This document shows, piece after piece, positions 40,830-51,845 of a stretch of DNA of 64,000 nt. Within the stretch, counting starts at the first letter, position 1; each line of letters opens with the position of its first letter. A program made the translations under genes and the position numbers. The DNA is taken from assembly GCA_905221605.1 (NCBI GenBank), contig CAJNDS010002340.1:179783-243782 (forward strand), written 5' to 3'. A model generated the notes under the pieces. That model was given only the letters and a program-made list of their open reading frames with translations, was not told where the DNA came from and did no database searches. Origin of the DNA: Symbiodinium natans. Its lineage: Eukaryota; Sar; Dinophyceae; Suessiales; Symbiodiniaceae.

Positions 40830-40895
40830 CCAAAACCCTAAACCCTAACCCTAAACCCTAAACCCTAAACCCTAAACCCTAAACCCCAAACCCTA
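40830..40895. repeat. CCCTAAA array
   Basis: About nine units, starting 15 bp from the exon acceptor. Confidence 0.88.
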
Positions 40896-41040
40896 GATGT
40901 AGGCGGGTGCACAGGCAGGAGCCCTATATTTCCCTTAGTTCTGGTTCAGCAATGGACTGGCTCTTCATTTCACGCTGGTTCACTTGCTTTCCCTCCAACC
41001 CCCACCTGAGCATTTGGGGATTTTTAGCGTTAAATTTGGG

Positions 41041-41395
41041 GTTTTTAACGTTAAACAGATCTTGCTAACCTCCCCAGGTGCTTATCCTTCTCTATGTGGC
41101 CAGGGGCGTGAGACCACTTCGGATACTCAGTTGTGTTGCGTCGAATGTGGCTAGCAAAGGCAAGAGATGGTGGGTTGATTGTACACCGGATTCTCTGTTT
41201 CACGGGTTCTCTCTTGATTGCCTGCCTGTGGACTGCAGCGGAGACGTGCGTAGGCACGCGCCCCAACGTGCCGTTTCCAGCTTGTTCCGGGTCTTTGTTA
41301 AACATTGCCTTCACGTGGTTGATTCTTCTGTCCATACCTATATACTATTTGCTTATTAAGAACCCCAAAAGAAGAAAACAAAAATTATAATCCCT
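41041..41395. other. Unique non-telomeric stretch
   Basis: About 350 bp with overlapping open frames on both strands (up to 94 aa) and no recognisable motif. It is flanked on the left by a small repeat (TTTTTAGCGTTAAA/TTTTTAACGTTAAA). Not called as a gene. Confidence 0.35.
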
Positions 41396-41508
41396 ATGTT
41401 ACCCTTAATCAGGAAGAATAGTTTTTGTTATTTCTTCGGGCTTCTTAAAGAATTAGTCGATAACCCTTGGCAACCTCCGGATTCTCAGCGCCCCGCCGAT
41501 AAGCACAC

Positions 41509-41535
41509 CAGGTCGTACTCGATGCTGATCATCCC
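41509..41535 (-). CDS. SPT6: SPT6 micro-exon
   Basis: Twenty-seven bases reading GMISIEYDL between TTGGAG and a GTGTGC donor, phase 0 on both sides. It follows the AGRFR end of the previous exon in the position where SPT6 has 'GLL..ISI'. Confidence 0.4.
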
Positions 41536-41547
41536 CTCCAACAGGCT

Positions 41548-41700
41548 GCCCTAAACCCTAAACCCTAAACCCTAAACCCTAAACCCTAAACCCTAAACCC
41601 TAAACCCTAAACCCTAAACCCTAAACTCTAAACCCAAAACCCTAAACCCTAAACCTTAAACCCTAAACCCTATACACCCTAAACCCTAAACCCTAAACCG
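41548..41700. repeat. CCCTAAA array
   Basis: About 21 units with scattered variants, filling most of the intron between exons 41749 and 41535. Confidence 0.9.
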
Positions 41701-41748
41701 CAAATCCCTCAAGGCAGGCCCCGGCGACCGAGAGCATCGGCCCTGGGC

Positions 41749-41826
41749 CCTGAAACGCCCTGCCTTGCGCTGAAGATGCAACATCTCCAGGAAGAGGCTG
41801 CTCTTCTCTCCGAACTCCGACACCTT
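41749..41826 (-). CDS. SPT6: SPT6 exon: death-like domain region
   Basis: Reads KVSEFGEKSSLFLEMLHLQR, then KAGRFR, aligning with 'PV.el....fl.i..aE..GLl' of SPT6. Acceptor GCAAAG or three bases later; GC donor after AGG. Confidence 0.6.
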
Positions 41827-41839
41827 CTTTGCCGTCAGG

Positions 41840-41930
41840 AAACCCTAAACCCTAAACCCTGAACCCTAAACCCTAAACCCTAAACCCTAAACCCCAAACC
41901 CTATAAACCCTAAACCCTAATCCCTAAACC
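41840..41930. repeat. CCCTAAA array
   Basis: About 12 units with a TATAAAC slip, 14 bp from an exon edge. Confidence 0.88.
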
Positions 41931-42065
41931 ACTGAAGCCCACCGGCCGGCTCCTGGAACCTAGATGCGCCCCCCTCCCATCGGGCACATCTCACAGCGGC
42001 TGCCACAGGCCGGCCGCCATCTCACATGCAGCATCTACAGCTTGATATAAATCTGCATATGGGTT

Positions 42066-42295
42066 TCGGGTTAGGGTTTAGGGTTTAAGGGTTTAGGGTT
42101 TAAGGGTTAAGGGTTAAGGGTTAAGGGTTAAGGGTTAAGGGTTAAGGGTTAAGGGTTCAGGGTTAAGGGTTAAGGGTTTAGGGTTTAGGGTTTAGGGTTT
42201 AGGGTTTAGGGTTTAGGGTTTAGGGTTTAGGGTTTAGGGTTTAGGGTTTAGGGTTTAGGGTTTAGGGTTTAGGGTTTAGGGTTTAGGGTTTGGTG
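42066..42295. repeat. TTTAGGG array with a TTAAGGG block
   Basis: About ten TTAAGGG units (42100-42176) are followed by about 17 perfect TTTAGGG units. Confidence 0.92.
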
Positions 42296-42634
42296 GGCTG
42301 AATAGACAGAGGTACTCTAACAATATGGAGACACTACCTCCATAGATACCTCCAAGCGGGAGGGTCTACATATACAGATACAAGCATACATGCCTGGCAT
42401 GACTTCAATCTAACATGCAGGTGTGAGGGATCTGGAAATACATGAGAGATGGAGAAACCAAAGCTCAGGACATGGGTTTCGGGTTTAGGGTTTAGGGTGT
42501 AGAGTTTAGGGTTTTGGGCTAAGGGTTTAGGGCTTAAGTTTAGGCCCTAAACCCTAAGCCCTGACCAAAGTATCCGAGCCGTAAAAAAGAAAAAGAAAAG
42601 AATGCACGTCACTCAGAATTGCCCCACATGATTC

Positions 42635-42689
42635 GTGAGACGCCGAGGCAAGAACGGGCCGGTACTTGATGTGAAAGGCCCGATACAAC
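42635..42689 (-). CDS. SPT6: SPT6 exon: death-like domain region
   Basis: Reads LYRAFHIKYRPVLASASH after GCTCAG|G. The frame stays open beyond the proposed GA donor (ESCGAILSDV). In the position of 'f.yl..KPV' in SPT6; the match is modest and phase agrees. Confidence 0.4.
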
Positions 42690-42929
42690 CTGAGCATCAA
42701 CCCTTGGGGCTCAAGAGGCGGTGTCGTTGTCCGCCGAGAGTTCTGGCTTCAGACATGCTTAGTCAATCCTGCCCCTATACCTCGCGAAAACCCGGAAACA
42801 TGAGCCCCGCCAAACAGCCACCATCACAGCAGCCACCCCATGACCCATAACACAGTCTGCTGCAAGTCGTTTGCTTCAGAACTGGAGCCCTAAGTGGGGA
42901 GGGGGGGAAGGGGGGGAGGGTAAGAGTGT

Positions 42930-43095
42930 TTTTTTTTTTTTTGCTGCGGGTGTTTTTTTGTTGCGGGTGCGCGGGCGCGTTTTTCTTTGCTGCGGGTGCG
43001 GGGGCGCGTTTTTTTCTTTGCTGCAGGTGCGGGGGCGCTTCTTTTTGTTGTTGCGGGTGCCGTAGGGGCACCTTTTTTTTGCTGCGGGTGCGGAG
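42930..43095. repeat. Minisatellite TGCTGCGGGTGCGGGGGCGCG
   Basis: Five copies of an approximately 32 bp unit made of a T-run plus TGCGGGTGCGGGGGCG. The same unit recurs four times at 45520-45660. Confidence 0.88.
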
Positions 43096-43940
43096 CGTTT
43101 TTGCTGTTTTCTCTATATTTTGCTATGAAACCTCTACTTTCTCTATATTTTAATGGGAAAACCTCTTTCTTCTGTACATTTACTATGAAAACCTCTATGC
43201 AAGCCTCTATTTCTCTCTATTTTTGTCTATATCGTCATAGTTTTCCTCTATATTTAATGAGGAAGGCATGAGAGAGGAATACATGAGAAACTAATTCTCT
43301 GTGTTATCTCAATATGTGACTTGCAATCAAAATTGTTTTTGTTCCTCTTGTCCTATTTTAATAGGCAGCCCACTATTTTCTCTGTATCTGAATAGGAAAA
43401 CCTCCATTTTCTTAAAATTTGAGCATGAAAACCTTTCTCTTTTCTCTACACGTTGAAAGGAAAACCTCTTTTTTCGTGCATATGTTGATATGAAACTTCT
43501 CTTTTCTTGCTATGATAATAAGAAACCTCTATTCTCTATGTTTGAATATCAAGACCTCTACTTTTTGATATGAAAACGCTTTGTATTTTCGCTATATTTT
43601 CGTATGCAAACCTCTATTTCCTCTATGTTGTCATAGGAAACCCCTAATTGTACAGCGACAACCTCTATTGTTCTATAGTTTACTATTTGTCAGTATTTTC
43701 AGACCTCTTCTCTTTATTTCACGAGGAAGACATGAGAGAGAAATACTTCTTCTCTTTATTTCACGAGGAAGACATGAGAGAAGAATACATGAAAAGCTAA
43801 TTCTCTATATTGTCATAAGAGTAACACAAGCTCTATGTTTTCGATTCTTTACTAAGAAGACGTTTATATCTCTATTTTTTATCGGAAAACTCAACCTCCA
43901 CTATAAGGTCTGAATTTTCGTCGGAAAGCAAGCATATATT
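43096..43940. repeat. CTCTAT.TTTT..TATGAAAACC degenerate repeats
   Basis: A T-rich stretch in which GAAAACCTCT and TCTCTATxTTTT recur about every 30-60 bp. Parts (43560-43960) are duplicated at 44240-44660. Confidence 0.7.
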
Positions 43941-43959
43941 CACTCTTTTTTCAGGGGGT

Positions 43960-45240
43960 TGGGGGCTGCGCAGACCCCCGCATTTGAAAAGACAATGCTC
44001 GCATCATGGGTTTGGAAGGGATTCGTATGCTTTGAAGCAGGCTTGCCGGCTAAAAAAAAGCGGGGGGGTTGGGGGGGGGCGCAGCCCCCCCCCCATTTGC
44101 AAACACAATGCACGCATCATCATGGGTTTGGAAGGGATTCGTATGATTGAAGCAAGTTTGCCCGGCCAAAAAAAAAGCGCAGCCCCCCCCCCCCCCCCAT
44201 TTCAAGCGGGGGGGAATGCTCTCATGATGGGTCTACATGTTAATATGAAAACACTTTGTGTTTTCGCTATGTTTTCGTATGGAAACCTATATTTCCTTTA
44301 GGTTGTCATAGGAAACCCTCTAATTTCTCTATGTTGTATAGCGAAAACCTCTATTGTTCTATAGTTTACTCATTTGTCAGTATTTTCAGACTTCTTCTCT
44401 TTATTTCACGAGGAAGACATGAGAGAGGAACACATGAAAAGCTAATTCTCTATATTGTCATAAGAGTACATGCATTATCTCTATCTGTGACTTGCAGACA
44501 ACAAGCGTTTTTATTCAAATTCTCATAACACAAGTTCGATTTTCTCGATTCTTTACTAAGAAGACGTTTATATCTCTATTTTAAATAGGAAAATTCAACT
44601 TCGACCATAAGGTCTGAATTTTCGTAGGAAAGCAAGCACATATTCACTCTTTTTTCAGGGGGTTGGGGGCTGCGCAGACCCCCGCATTTTGAAAACTCAA
44701 TGCTCGCATCATGGGTTTGGAAGGGATTCGTAAGCTTTGAAGCAGGCTTGCCGGCTAAAAAAGCAGGGGGGTTGGGGGGGCGCAGCGCCCCCATTTGCAA
44801 ACACAACGCTCGCATCATCATGGGTTTGGAAGGGATTCGTATGATTGAAGCAAGTTTGCGCGGCCAAGAAAAGCGCAGCCCCTCCCCTCCCCCCTCCCAT
44901 TTCAAGCGGGGAGGGGAATGCTCTCATGATGGGTTCGGAGAGGATTCATTTGCTTTGAAGCAAGCTGGCATGGCTTTAAGAAGCGGGGGGGTTGGGGGCA
45001 GCCCCCCCCATTTGCAAACCCAATGCTCGCATGATAGGCTTGGACAGGATTCATATGCTGAGAAGCGAGCTGGCACGGTTTTAAAGAGGGGGGGCGCCGG
45101 GCGGGGTGCAGCCCTCCCTCCACCGTTGCAAACACAATGCTCGCATGATGGCCTTGGGAGGGATTCAGTGCTTCGAAAACGCTTGCACAGTTTGAAAAAG
45201 GAGCGGTGTTGGGGGGGGGGGGGGGGGGGGGGGGGGGTTT
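43960..45240. repeat. About 110 bp tandem repeats with G-runs, in two clusters
   Basis: The unit AATGCTCGCATCATGGGTTT then GGAAGGGATTCGTATGC and a G-run recurs at about 43992, 44107, 44698, 44809, 44920, 45023 and 45138, with a partial copy at 44218. The clusters are separated by the duplicated T-rich segment, implying a larger duplication of about 690 bp. Confidence 0.85.
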
Positions 45241-45278
45241 GGGGAGGAAATTGCAAACAACAAATGACCGGGGGTGGG

Positions 45279-45283
45279 GGGAA

Positions 45284-45317
<34 letters not shown>
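45279..45317. repeat. Poly-G run
   Basis: About 38 G with no interruption; another run lies at 45213-45239. Confidence 0.9.
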
Positions 45318-45318
<1 letters not shown>

Positions 45319-45519
45319 GGGACCCTCGGGTGGCGTGGACTCTTCCGTGCTATGTGACGCGGGGTTGGTACTGGTTGTCACATAGCTGCCAAAAAAGACA
45401 CAGGAAAAGCACAAATTTCTAAAACAATTTGAAAAAATGTCGTCAGAAAGTACAAGTTAATTACAACAAAAACTGTTGTCACATAGTCCGGAACAGTCCA
45501 ACCCTCGGGGGGGGGGGGG

Positions 45520-45660
45520 GGGGGGGGCGCGTTTTTTTTTGCTGCGGGTGCGGGGGCGCGTTTTTTTTTTGCTGCGGGTGCGGGGGCGCGATTTTTCTTT
45601 TGCTGCGGGTGCGGGGGCGCGATATTTTTTTTTTTTTTTGCTGCGGGTGCGGGGGCGACA
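45520..45660. repeat. Minisatellite, second cluster
   Basis: Four copies of the T-run plus TGCTGCGGGTGCGGGGGCG unit of 42930-43095, about 2.5 kb away. Confidence 0.88.
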
Positions 45661-45943
45661 CGCGCCAGGTCACTCACTCACCGGGGCGGCCCCCGAAAAA
45701 AAAAAAACACAGCAAAAAAGCACCCACAACAAAAACAAACACGGGTTCCGGGGGGTGGGGATCTCAGCTGTGGGTCCCTTTAGTACCCTCAGCCTTGAGG
45801 AATAGAGATCATGACAGGCCTAGAAGCGCCAGACAAACTGAGATCAACCCCCCTCCCCCCCCCCCGGCTATCAATCTGCAAAGCTGTGACCCTAAACCCT
45901 ATTCCCTAAACCCTAAAACCTAAATCCTATCAATCTGCAAAGC

Positions 45944-45999
45944 TGGGACAGGGACTTCTTGAAGGAGTGAGAGCATTCCTTTGCGAGGGCTTTGCCCGC
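45944..45999 (-). CDS. SPT6: SPT6 exon: death-like domain region
   Basis: Reads AGKALAKECSHSFKKSLS, in the position of 'G...vd..H.fs..K.l' in SPT6. Acceptor TGCGCAG|G; GC donor leaves two bases. Phase fits both neighbours. Confidence 0.5.
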
Positions 46000-46398
46000 C
46001 TGCGCATCAGGGTATAGGGTTTAGGGTTTAGGGTTTAGGGTTTCCTGGACCCTAAACCCTTCTCCGAACTTCCCGCCAAGACAAGGAAACAAAAAAACAG
46101 GTTAGAGCTCGACCATTCACTAAGTCAAGGCTTTGAGAGTTGCGCTACCTCACAGCTGAGACTCAGTACTTCCCGACAGCCTGAATCCGAAGCCCTGAAA
46201 GTACGTGTGCCTCTCGCCAGGGGTAGGGTGCAGAACAAGAGTTTGCGGCTCAAAGGGCGGAGCTGCTCAATTTCCCAAGCTCCTAAGTTTTAGGGTCTAG
46301 GGTTGAGGGACCCTAAGCCACAAAAAAACCCAACCCAGAATCCCCTAGACCCTAACCTGCACCCTAAACCCTAAACTGCAACGGAAGACCTCGGTCAC

Positions 46399-46431
46399 CT
46401 TCGCCGACACGGCGCAGTGGGCCCAGAACTC
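46399..46431 (-). CDS. SPT6: SPT6 exon: helix after EPxVRxxVR
   Basis: Reads EFWAHCAVSAK, then a GT donor (GTGACC). Joined to the previous exon it gives RRFVRKEFWAHCAVSAK, matching 'VR...R..F...A.l.i.pT'. The frame is open for nine more codons, up to the telomeric array. Confidence 0.6.
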
Positions 46432-47479
46432 CTGGTTGGTCGTGAGGGTTTGGGGGTTTAGGGTTTCGGGTTTAGGGTGTTAGGGTGTAATTAGGGTGTA
46501 GGGTGCAGGGTTTAAGGTCCAGGGGCTAAGCATTCAACACAGGTTAAAGTGACTTTGGCTTGCGACAGGCGGTACCCCCGCTTGGAAAGGATGCAAAAGG
46601 AAAAGGCGGCTCTGAAGAAACGAACCGGGACCTGCACCTGGGACCCAGCACTGATACTCCAGGCTGCGGAACATGGGGGTTTACGAAAATAGGGGTACCT
46701 TTGTGGGGTCCTTCTGATAAGGGGATCCGATTTAATCCGAGAATCTGTTTAGCTTCTGTTTAATTGGTGCCCCTCCCCCCCACCGCAATAAGAAAGGCAG
46801 GGCGCCACAATAATTAGGCCATGGCAATGCACTGATTCTCGAGTAAAAACAATAGGAATCACCGATCCAAACTGCAGCTCAGCAAGCACAGCACGAAGCC
46901 TGCAGACAGATTTTTGAACCACCCCCCCCGGATTTTTCTTTGACTGTGGTGGTATTTCCCCATGCGAGAACCCCCGTAATGGAAACTAGTCTTGCAGCCG
47001 GATTTTCGACGAAACCAATTTCTTTAAATGTGGAGGTATTAATTCAACAGATGCTCGGATTACCCACATGAAAGAATGCACGCATCGAGCGGATCGGTGG
47101 CAAGACAGGTGCAAAGCAAGCTGCTCTTTTTTCAGTGTCTGGAAAGGTGCTGACCCTGATACTGACGACACTACGCAAAGGCACGAAAACCAAAATGATT
47201 GGCATCATACACCCTAAATTGACTTGTAATAAGGGGCAAACGTATCAGAACGGGAGATGAGCAGGACGCCCGGAATACGACGAAGGCCTGGGGACACCCA
47301 GAGGCCAAGACGAAGTTCGACGAAGGCCGGGAGTTCTTTTTGGATTCGAAAAGGGGTTTCGACGAATGCAGGAAGGCTGGAGGGGTTCGATGGCCTGATC
47401 AAATCCGTATCGCGCATAACAAGCCTTTCCGTGAGCCATCACTACTGCAGAGAATCACTACTGCAGAGAATATACCTGC

Positions 47480-47562
47480 CCCCTAAACCCTAAACATTAA
47501 ACCCCAAACCCTAAACCCAAACCCTAAACCCTAAACCCTAAACCCTAAACCCTAAACCCTAG
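47480..47562. repeat. CCCTAAA array abutting an exon
   Basis: About 11 units; the last (CCCTAGGGCC) overlaps the GC donor region of the exon at 47566. Confidence 0.88.
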
Positions 47563-47565
47563 GGC

Positions 47566-47644
47566 CTTGCGCACGAAGCGGCGCACTCTGGGCTCGGACG
47601 CGATCAAGCGAACCAGAAACGTAGCAATCTCGGCGCGATCTACA
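47566..47644 (-). CDS. SPT6: SPT6 exon: EPxVR motif of the death-like/HTH region
   Basis: Reads VDRAEIATFLVRLIASEPRV, then RRFVRK, a clear match to 'vl.gA.ym...qia.EP.vR...R' of SPT6. Acceptor TTTGAAG|T, GC donor after AAG just before CCCTAGGGTTTAGGG. Phase 0 to the exon at 46431. Confidence 0.82.
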
Positions 47645-47963
47645 CTTCAAAGGATTCCGATGCTCGTGCCCTACAAAAAGAAGGCCAAAACGTAGGGTTT
47701 AGGGTTTAGGGTTTATAGGGACCTGTAGGGTAGAACAAGGAAAGCTGGGTGTGTAGTACAGGCAGCTCACACCCGCACACGTCCGGGGCGTTCCTACGTC
47801 CTATAGTTGGGGTGATCGCATTTTGGGTTTTGGGGGTTTAGGGTTTAGGGTTCAGGGTCCAGGGTTCAGGGTGTCCTAGTCGGGTATCCCCCTATTCAGG
47901 GGAAACACTGATCTGAGTTGAGAGACTCTACGATGGGCGCAGCCGCCCTGAAATTCAAAAGTC

Positions 47964-48027
47964 CCAAAGCCGAGCTCCCGGGCACCTTCTTTCACCGCCT
48001 TCCCAGGCAAGCTTCGCGGACACAACT
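47964..48027 (-). CDS. SPT6: SPT6 exon (phase-linked)
   Basis: Reads LCPRSLPGKAVKEGARELGF between TTTCAG and a GA donor. Two bases in and two out, fitting 48851 and 47644. Confidence 0.45.
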
Positions 48028-48044
48028 CTGAAAGAACTACAGAG

Positions 48045-48136
48045 GGTTTAGGGTTTAGGGTTTAGGGTTTAGGGTTTAGGGTTTAGGGTTTAGGGTTTAG
48101 GGTTTAGGGTTTAGGGTTTAGGGTTTAGGGTTTAGG
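48045..48136. repeat. TTTAGGG array
   Basis: About 13 perfect units, 18 bp from the acceptor of the exon at 48027. Confidence 0.92.
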
Positions 48137-48208
48137 AGCTCGGATCCCTTGACTCCTGCAGAGGCACTTCAGAAAAAGGGGGAGGGGGGTGCATTCAAAT
48201 TATCGCGA

Positions 48209-48380
48209 GCGCTTGGGATGTTCCCCCTTATACTAAGAGTCTATTCATAGGGGTCATAATAGGGGGTACTATGGTAGTAGGGGGTACTAGAATCCCTATA
48301 CTAACAGTCCTTAAGAGGGATGATAATAGGGGGTAACCATGATCTCTATTGAGGACTGTCAGTGTAAGGGGGAACAGCCC
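48209..48380. repeat. GCTTGGGATG inverted-repeat element, copy without telomeric insert
   Basis: Starts GCTTGGGATGTTCCCCCTTA and ends CAGTGTAAGGGGGAAC in mirror orientation. The interior has GGGGGTACTA-type repeats. The related copy at 57998-58158 carries a telomeric array. Confidence 0.6.
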
Positions 48381-48850
48381 CAGTGTGCACCATTAGGCCA
48401 ACGCTCGTGACGGAAAAAGGGCGCTTGTGCTAGAACCCTAAACCCTGAACCCTAAACCCCAAACCCTCAACCCTAAACCCTAAACCTGGAAGCCTTCCAC
48501 TAATAGAGGCAAAAGCTTCGACTCTTTTGCAAGCCACAGCCTTCCGAAGCCTTTTGCCAGAGGCCCCTGACCTGAAAAGCCCCAAGAAAAATCCCAAAAC
48601 CTGTTTAGGGTTCAGGGTTCAGGGCTGCGCCCAGAACCATATTAATTCCAAGAAGGGTGGTCTGTGGAGTTGGTTACTTTTGCAAGGGGAAAAAACAGGG
48701 CAAAAGGGGATTCACAAGAACCCTCTGACTCTTCACCCTTTTGCAATACACTCTAAAACCCTAAACTCTAATTCAGGGCAGCACCCTAACAGCCCTAACC
48801 CTAAACCCTAGACCCTAAACCCTAAACCCTAAACCCTAATAGCCCTGAAC

Positions 48851-48929
48851 CTTCATTCCTCCGATGGAAGGCCTGGACGTTGTGGAAGTTGGTGTCGGTA
48901 TGTCTTTCGCAGATTTCGTCGTAGGAGTT
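48851..48929 (-). CDS. SPT6: SPT6 exon (phase-linked)
   Basis: Reads NSYDEICERHTDTNFHNVQA, then FHRRNE. Acceptor TTCTTCAG|A, GT donor in G|GTTCAGGG. Protein-like and phase-compatible; no conserved motif. A GT- or GA-started intron of 2.7 kb separates it from 51646. Confidence 0.45.
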
Positions 48930-49214
48930 CTGAAGAACAAGCGGGCACTTGTCCGGTTCAGGGCAGGGTTTAGGGTTAAGGGTAGGGATGTGTAAAACCA
49001 ATGCACGGTGCTTAGTTTTTGCTCTCAGTCATCATCACCCTTGGGCTCACCCACTGTCCTGATACTCTACCCACAGCCAAGGCAACGCGAGGCGGCATCC
49101 AAATCACATAAACACGGAGTTTGAAGGCCCAACGTTTCCAAGCTTATCTCTTCTAAACCACATATACTTGTGATGTAAACTTCCCCAAATACGGATTCCA
49201 ACTGAACGGGCTGG

Positions 49215-49320
49215 CCTAAACCCTAAACCCTAAACCCTGAACCCTGAACCCTGAACCCTAAACCCTAAACCCTAAACCCTAAACCCTGAACCCTAAACCC
49301 TAAACCCTAAACCCTAAACC
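49215..49320. repeat. CCCTAAA array
   Basis: About 15 units with CCCTGAA grouped near the left end. Confidence 0.9.
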
Positions 49321-49444
49321 CGATTTCGCCTCAAGGCACAAAGACTCGCGCCATGCTTCCTTCACCATAACGAGGTTAAACCCTGAACTCCGAAAGCCCT
49401 CAACTCAACGACTAAAGGAGGGACCCTTATGAGGGACCTTTTTG

Positions 49445-49790
49445 GGTTTAGGGTTTAGGGTTTAGGGTTTAAGGGGTTCGGGTTTAGGGTTTAGGGTTTA
49501 GGGTTTAGGGTTTAGGGTTTAGGGTTTAGGGTTTAGGGTTTAGGGTTTAGGGTTTAGGGTTTAGGGTTTGGGGTTTGGGGTTTGGGGTTTAGGGTTTAGG
49601 GTTTTAAGGGGTTCGGGTTTAGGGTTTAAGGGGTTCGGGTTTAGGGTTTAGGGTTTAGGGTTTAGGGTTTAGGGTTTAGGGCTTAGGGTTTAGGGTTTAG
49701 GGCTTAGGGTTTAGGGTTTAGGGTTTAGGGTTTAGGGTTTAGGGTATAGGGTTTAGGGTTTAGGTTTCAGGGTTTAGGGTTTAGGGTTTT
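49445..49790. repeat. Longest TTTAGGG array (about 345 bp)
   Basis: Nearly continuous heptamers with TTTGGGG (49568-49585), GCTTAGG and AAGGGGTTCGGG interruptions, the last occurring three times. Confidence 0.92.
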
Positions 49791-50398
49791 AGAGGTTATT
49801 TAGGAGCTACCTAGGTATATAGGGACTATATAAGGTCCCTTCTAGGGGTCCCTCCTTATACCCCTTAAGCAACCCTGAAAGCCTCAAGCCTGAAACCCTA
49901 AACCTTGTAAGCAATCTGCGGGGACATGTCCGTGAACAAACGTAGAACCTAAACTCAGCGAGTTTCAAACCCTCAACCCTTAGGCTTAGGTTTTTAAACC
50001 CTAAAACTCAGTGAGTTTTAAACCCCAAACCCTTAACCAATCAGGGTTCCTCGAGTTTGGGGATCAGGGCTTGGGCTCAGGCCTATACCCGAAACCCTAA
50101 ACCCGAAACCCTAAACCCTAAATTGGAGCTGAGGGGTTCCAGATGGGCCCTTTCAACCCTCTGAAGCATTCCTACACGGGCGCGTCGAAGCATCCCAGGC
50201 CTATTCCTAGGGTTCAGGCTTTAGGGTTTAGGGTTTAGGGCTTAGGGCTAGGGTCTAGGATTTAAGGCTTAGGGTTCAGGATCGTCTGGGGTGGGCTTGG
50301 GGTGGCCCTCAAAACTTCTAAGTTTCTATGGGCTGCTCCCTAAACCCTAAACCCTAAACCCTAAACCCTGAAACCCAAACCCTAAACCCTACTGGAGG

Positions 50399-50399
<1 letters not shown>

Positions 50400-50445
<46 letters not shown>
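50400..50445. repeat. Poly-G run (46 bp)
   Basis: The longest uninterrupted G-run of the window, in an SPT6 intron. Confidence 0.95.
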
Positions 50446-50447
<2 letters not shown>

Positions 50448-50499
50448 ATTGAACTTTAAAAATCTCTTCCATGCCAAGGCCAGGGGCCTTGGTTTAGGG

Positions 50500-50705
50500 T
50501 TTGGAGGCTTGAGGCTTGAGGGTTTAGGGTTTCGGGTTGAGGGTTGAGGGTGTGGGGTTTAGGGTTTAGGGTTTAGGGTTTAGGGTTTAGGGTTTAGGGT
50601 TTAGGGTTTAGGGTTTAGGGTTTAGGGTTTAGGGTTTAGGGTTTAGGGTTTAGGGTTTAGGGTTTCGGGTTTAGGGTTTAGGGTTTAGGGTTTAGGGTTG
50701 AGGGT
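50500..50705. repeat. TTTAGGG array
   Basis: About 22 perfect units after TTGAGGG-type variants. Confidence 0.92.
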
Positions 50706-51115
50706 ACCTGGCTTGGAAGCTTTCGGGGCTTGAAGCCGAGAGGCTTGTTTGTCCTGGTCCTCGTCAGGATGATGGCTCTGCCTCGGGGGCCCCCTACACT
50801 CTACACCCTCCACCCTACACTCCTAGACCCTCAACCCTAATTATTCCTAAACCCCAAACCCGAATTTTCCCTAAACTATAAAAACTCCTAAAACCTATAC
50901 CCTTAACCTAAACCCGAAACCCTCAACCCTCAACATTCCAAACCCTATTCCAAAACCCTAAGCCGTAAACCCTAATTATCCCTAAACCCTAAACATTCCT
51001 AAACCCTAAACCCTAAACCCTGAACCCGAAACGCGAAACCCGAAACCCTAAACCCTATACCCTAAACCCTGAACCAGGCCAGGGCTTCGATTCTGCTTAC
51101 TGTCCCTATGATAAG

Positions 51116-51220
51116 CTAGGGTTTAGGGTTTAGGGTTTAGGGTTTAGGGTTTAAGGTTTAGGGTTTCGGGTTTCGGGTTTAGGGTTTCAGGTTTAGGGTT
51201 TAGAGTTTAGGGTTTAGGGT
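51116..51220. repeat. TTTAGGG array with TTTCGGG
   Basis: About 14 units, three of them TTTCGGG. Confidence 0.85.
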
Positions 51221-51645
51221 GGCCATTAGAACCCTCTAAAATATATTCCTGAATAGGATCCTCTTAGACCCAATGAGGGAGAATATAAACTATTCCAATG
51301 GCCTGCCTAGAGACTGCTGCCATGAGAACAGCTCACATGGGCGGCTTCCCCAAACAGGGGCACCCTTCATTCTTTTTTTGCCTGGAGGGGGGGGGGGGGG
51401 GGGGGGGGGGAGGGGGGGTTTCCTACTATAAGGATGAGAGATGTGTTTTTTTTTTTCGGGTGCAGGGTGGGGGGGGGCGGGGGTGGGGGAGAGGGGATGC
51501 CCCTAATTTTGGAACTGAACCAAGAGAGCTTGAGAGTTTTAGGGTCTAGGGTGGGGTTTAGGGTTTCGGGTTCGGGGCTTAGGGTTCAAGGTTCAGGGTT
51601 CAGGGTTTAGGGCTCAGGGTTTCGGGTTCAGGGTTGAGGGTTCTC

Positions 51646-51733
51646 CTGAGTGGCCGGCTTGTCTGCGTGCAGGTTGTCGCCCAGCTGCGCCGGAGTGATG
51701 CCGAACTGCTGCAGGGACATGACCTCGATGGAC
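51646..51733 (-). CDS. SPT6: SPT6 exon: LxxFGxTPxQxGxNL motif
   Basis: Reads SIEVMSLQQFGITPAQLGDN, then LHADKPATQ, closely matching 'l..la..FGLTPEQFGENL' of animal SPT6. Acceptor GCCAAG|G; GA donor (CAG|GAGAAC) or very near it. One-base start completes an Arg codon with the exon at 53174. Confidence 0.88.
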
Positions 51734-51754
51734 CTTGGCACTCGCTGACTTTTC

Positions 51755-51845
51755 GGGTTTAGGGTTTAGGGTTTAGGGTTTCGGGTTTAGGGTTTAGGGT
51801 TTCGGGTTTAGGGTTTAGGGTTTCGGGTTTAGGGTTTAGGGTTTG
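51755..51845. repeat. TTTAGGG/TTTCGGG alternating array
   Basis: A longer unit of TTTCGGG plus two or three TTTAGGG repeats about four times, showing higher-order structure. Confidence 0.85.

Noticed and set aside
42871-45923. Frames encoding FFFAAGAG or PPPHPQQKK strings
   Set aside because: Translations of the GCTGCGGGTGCGGGGGCG minisatellite and G-runs.
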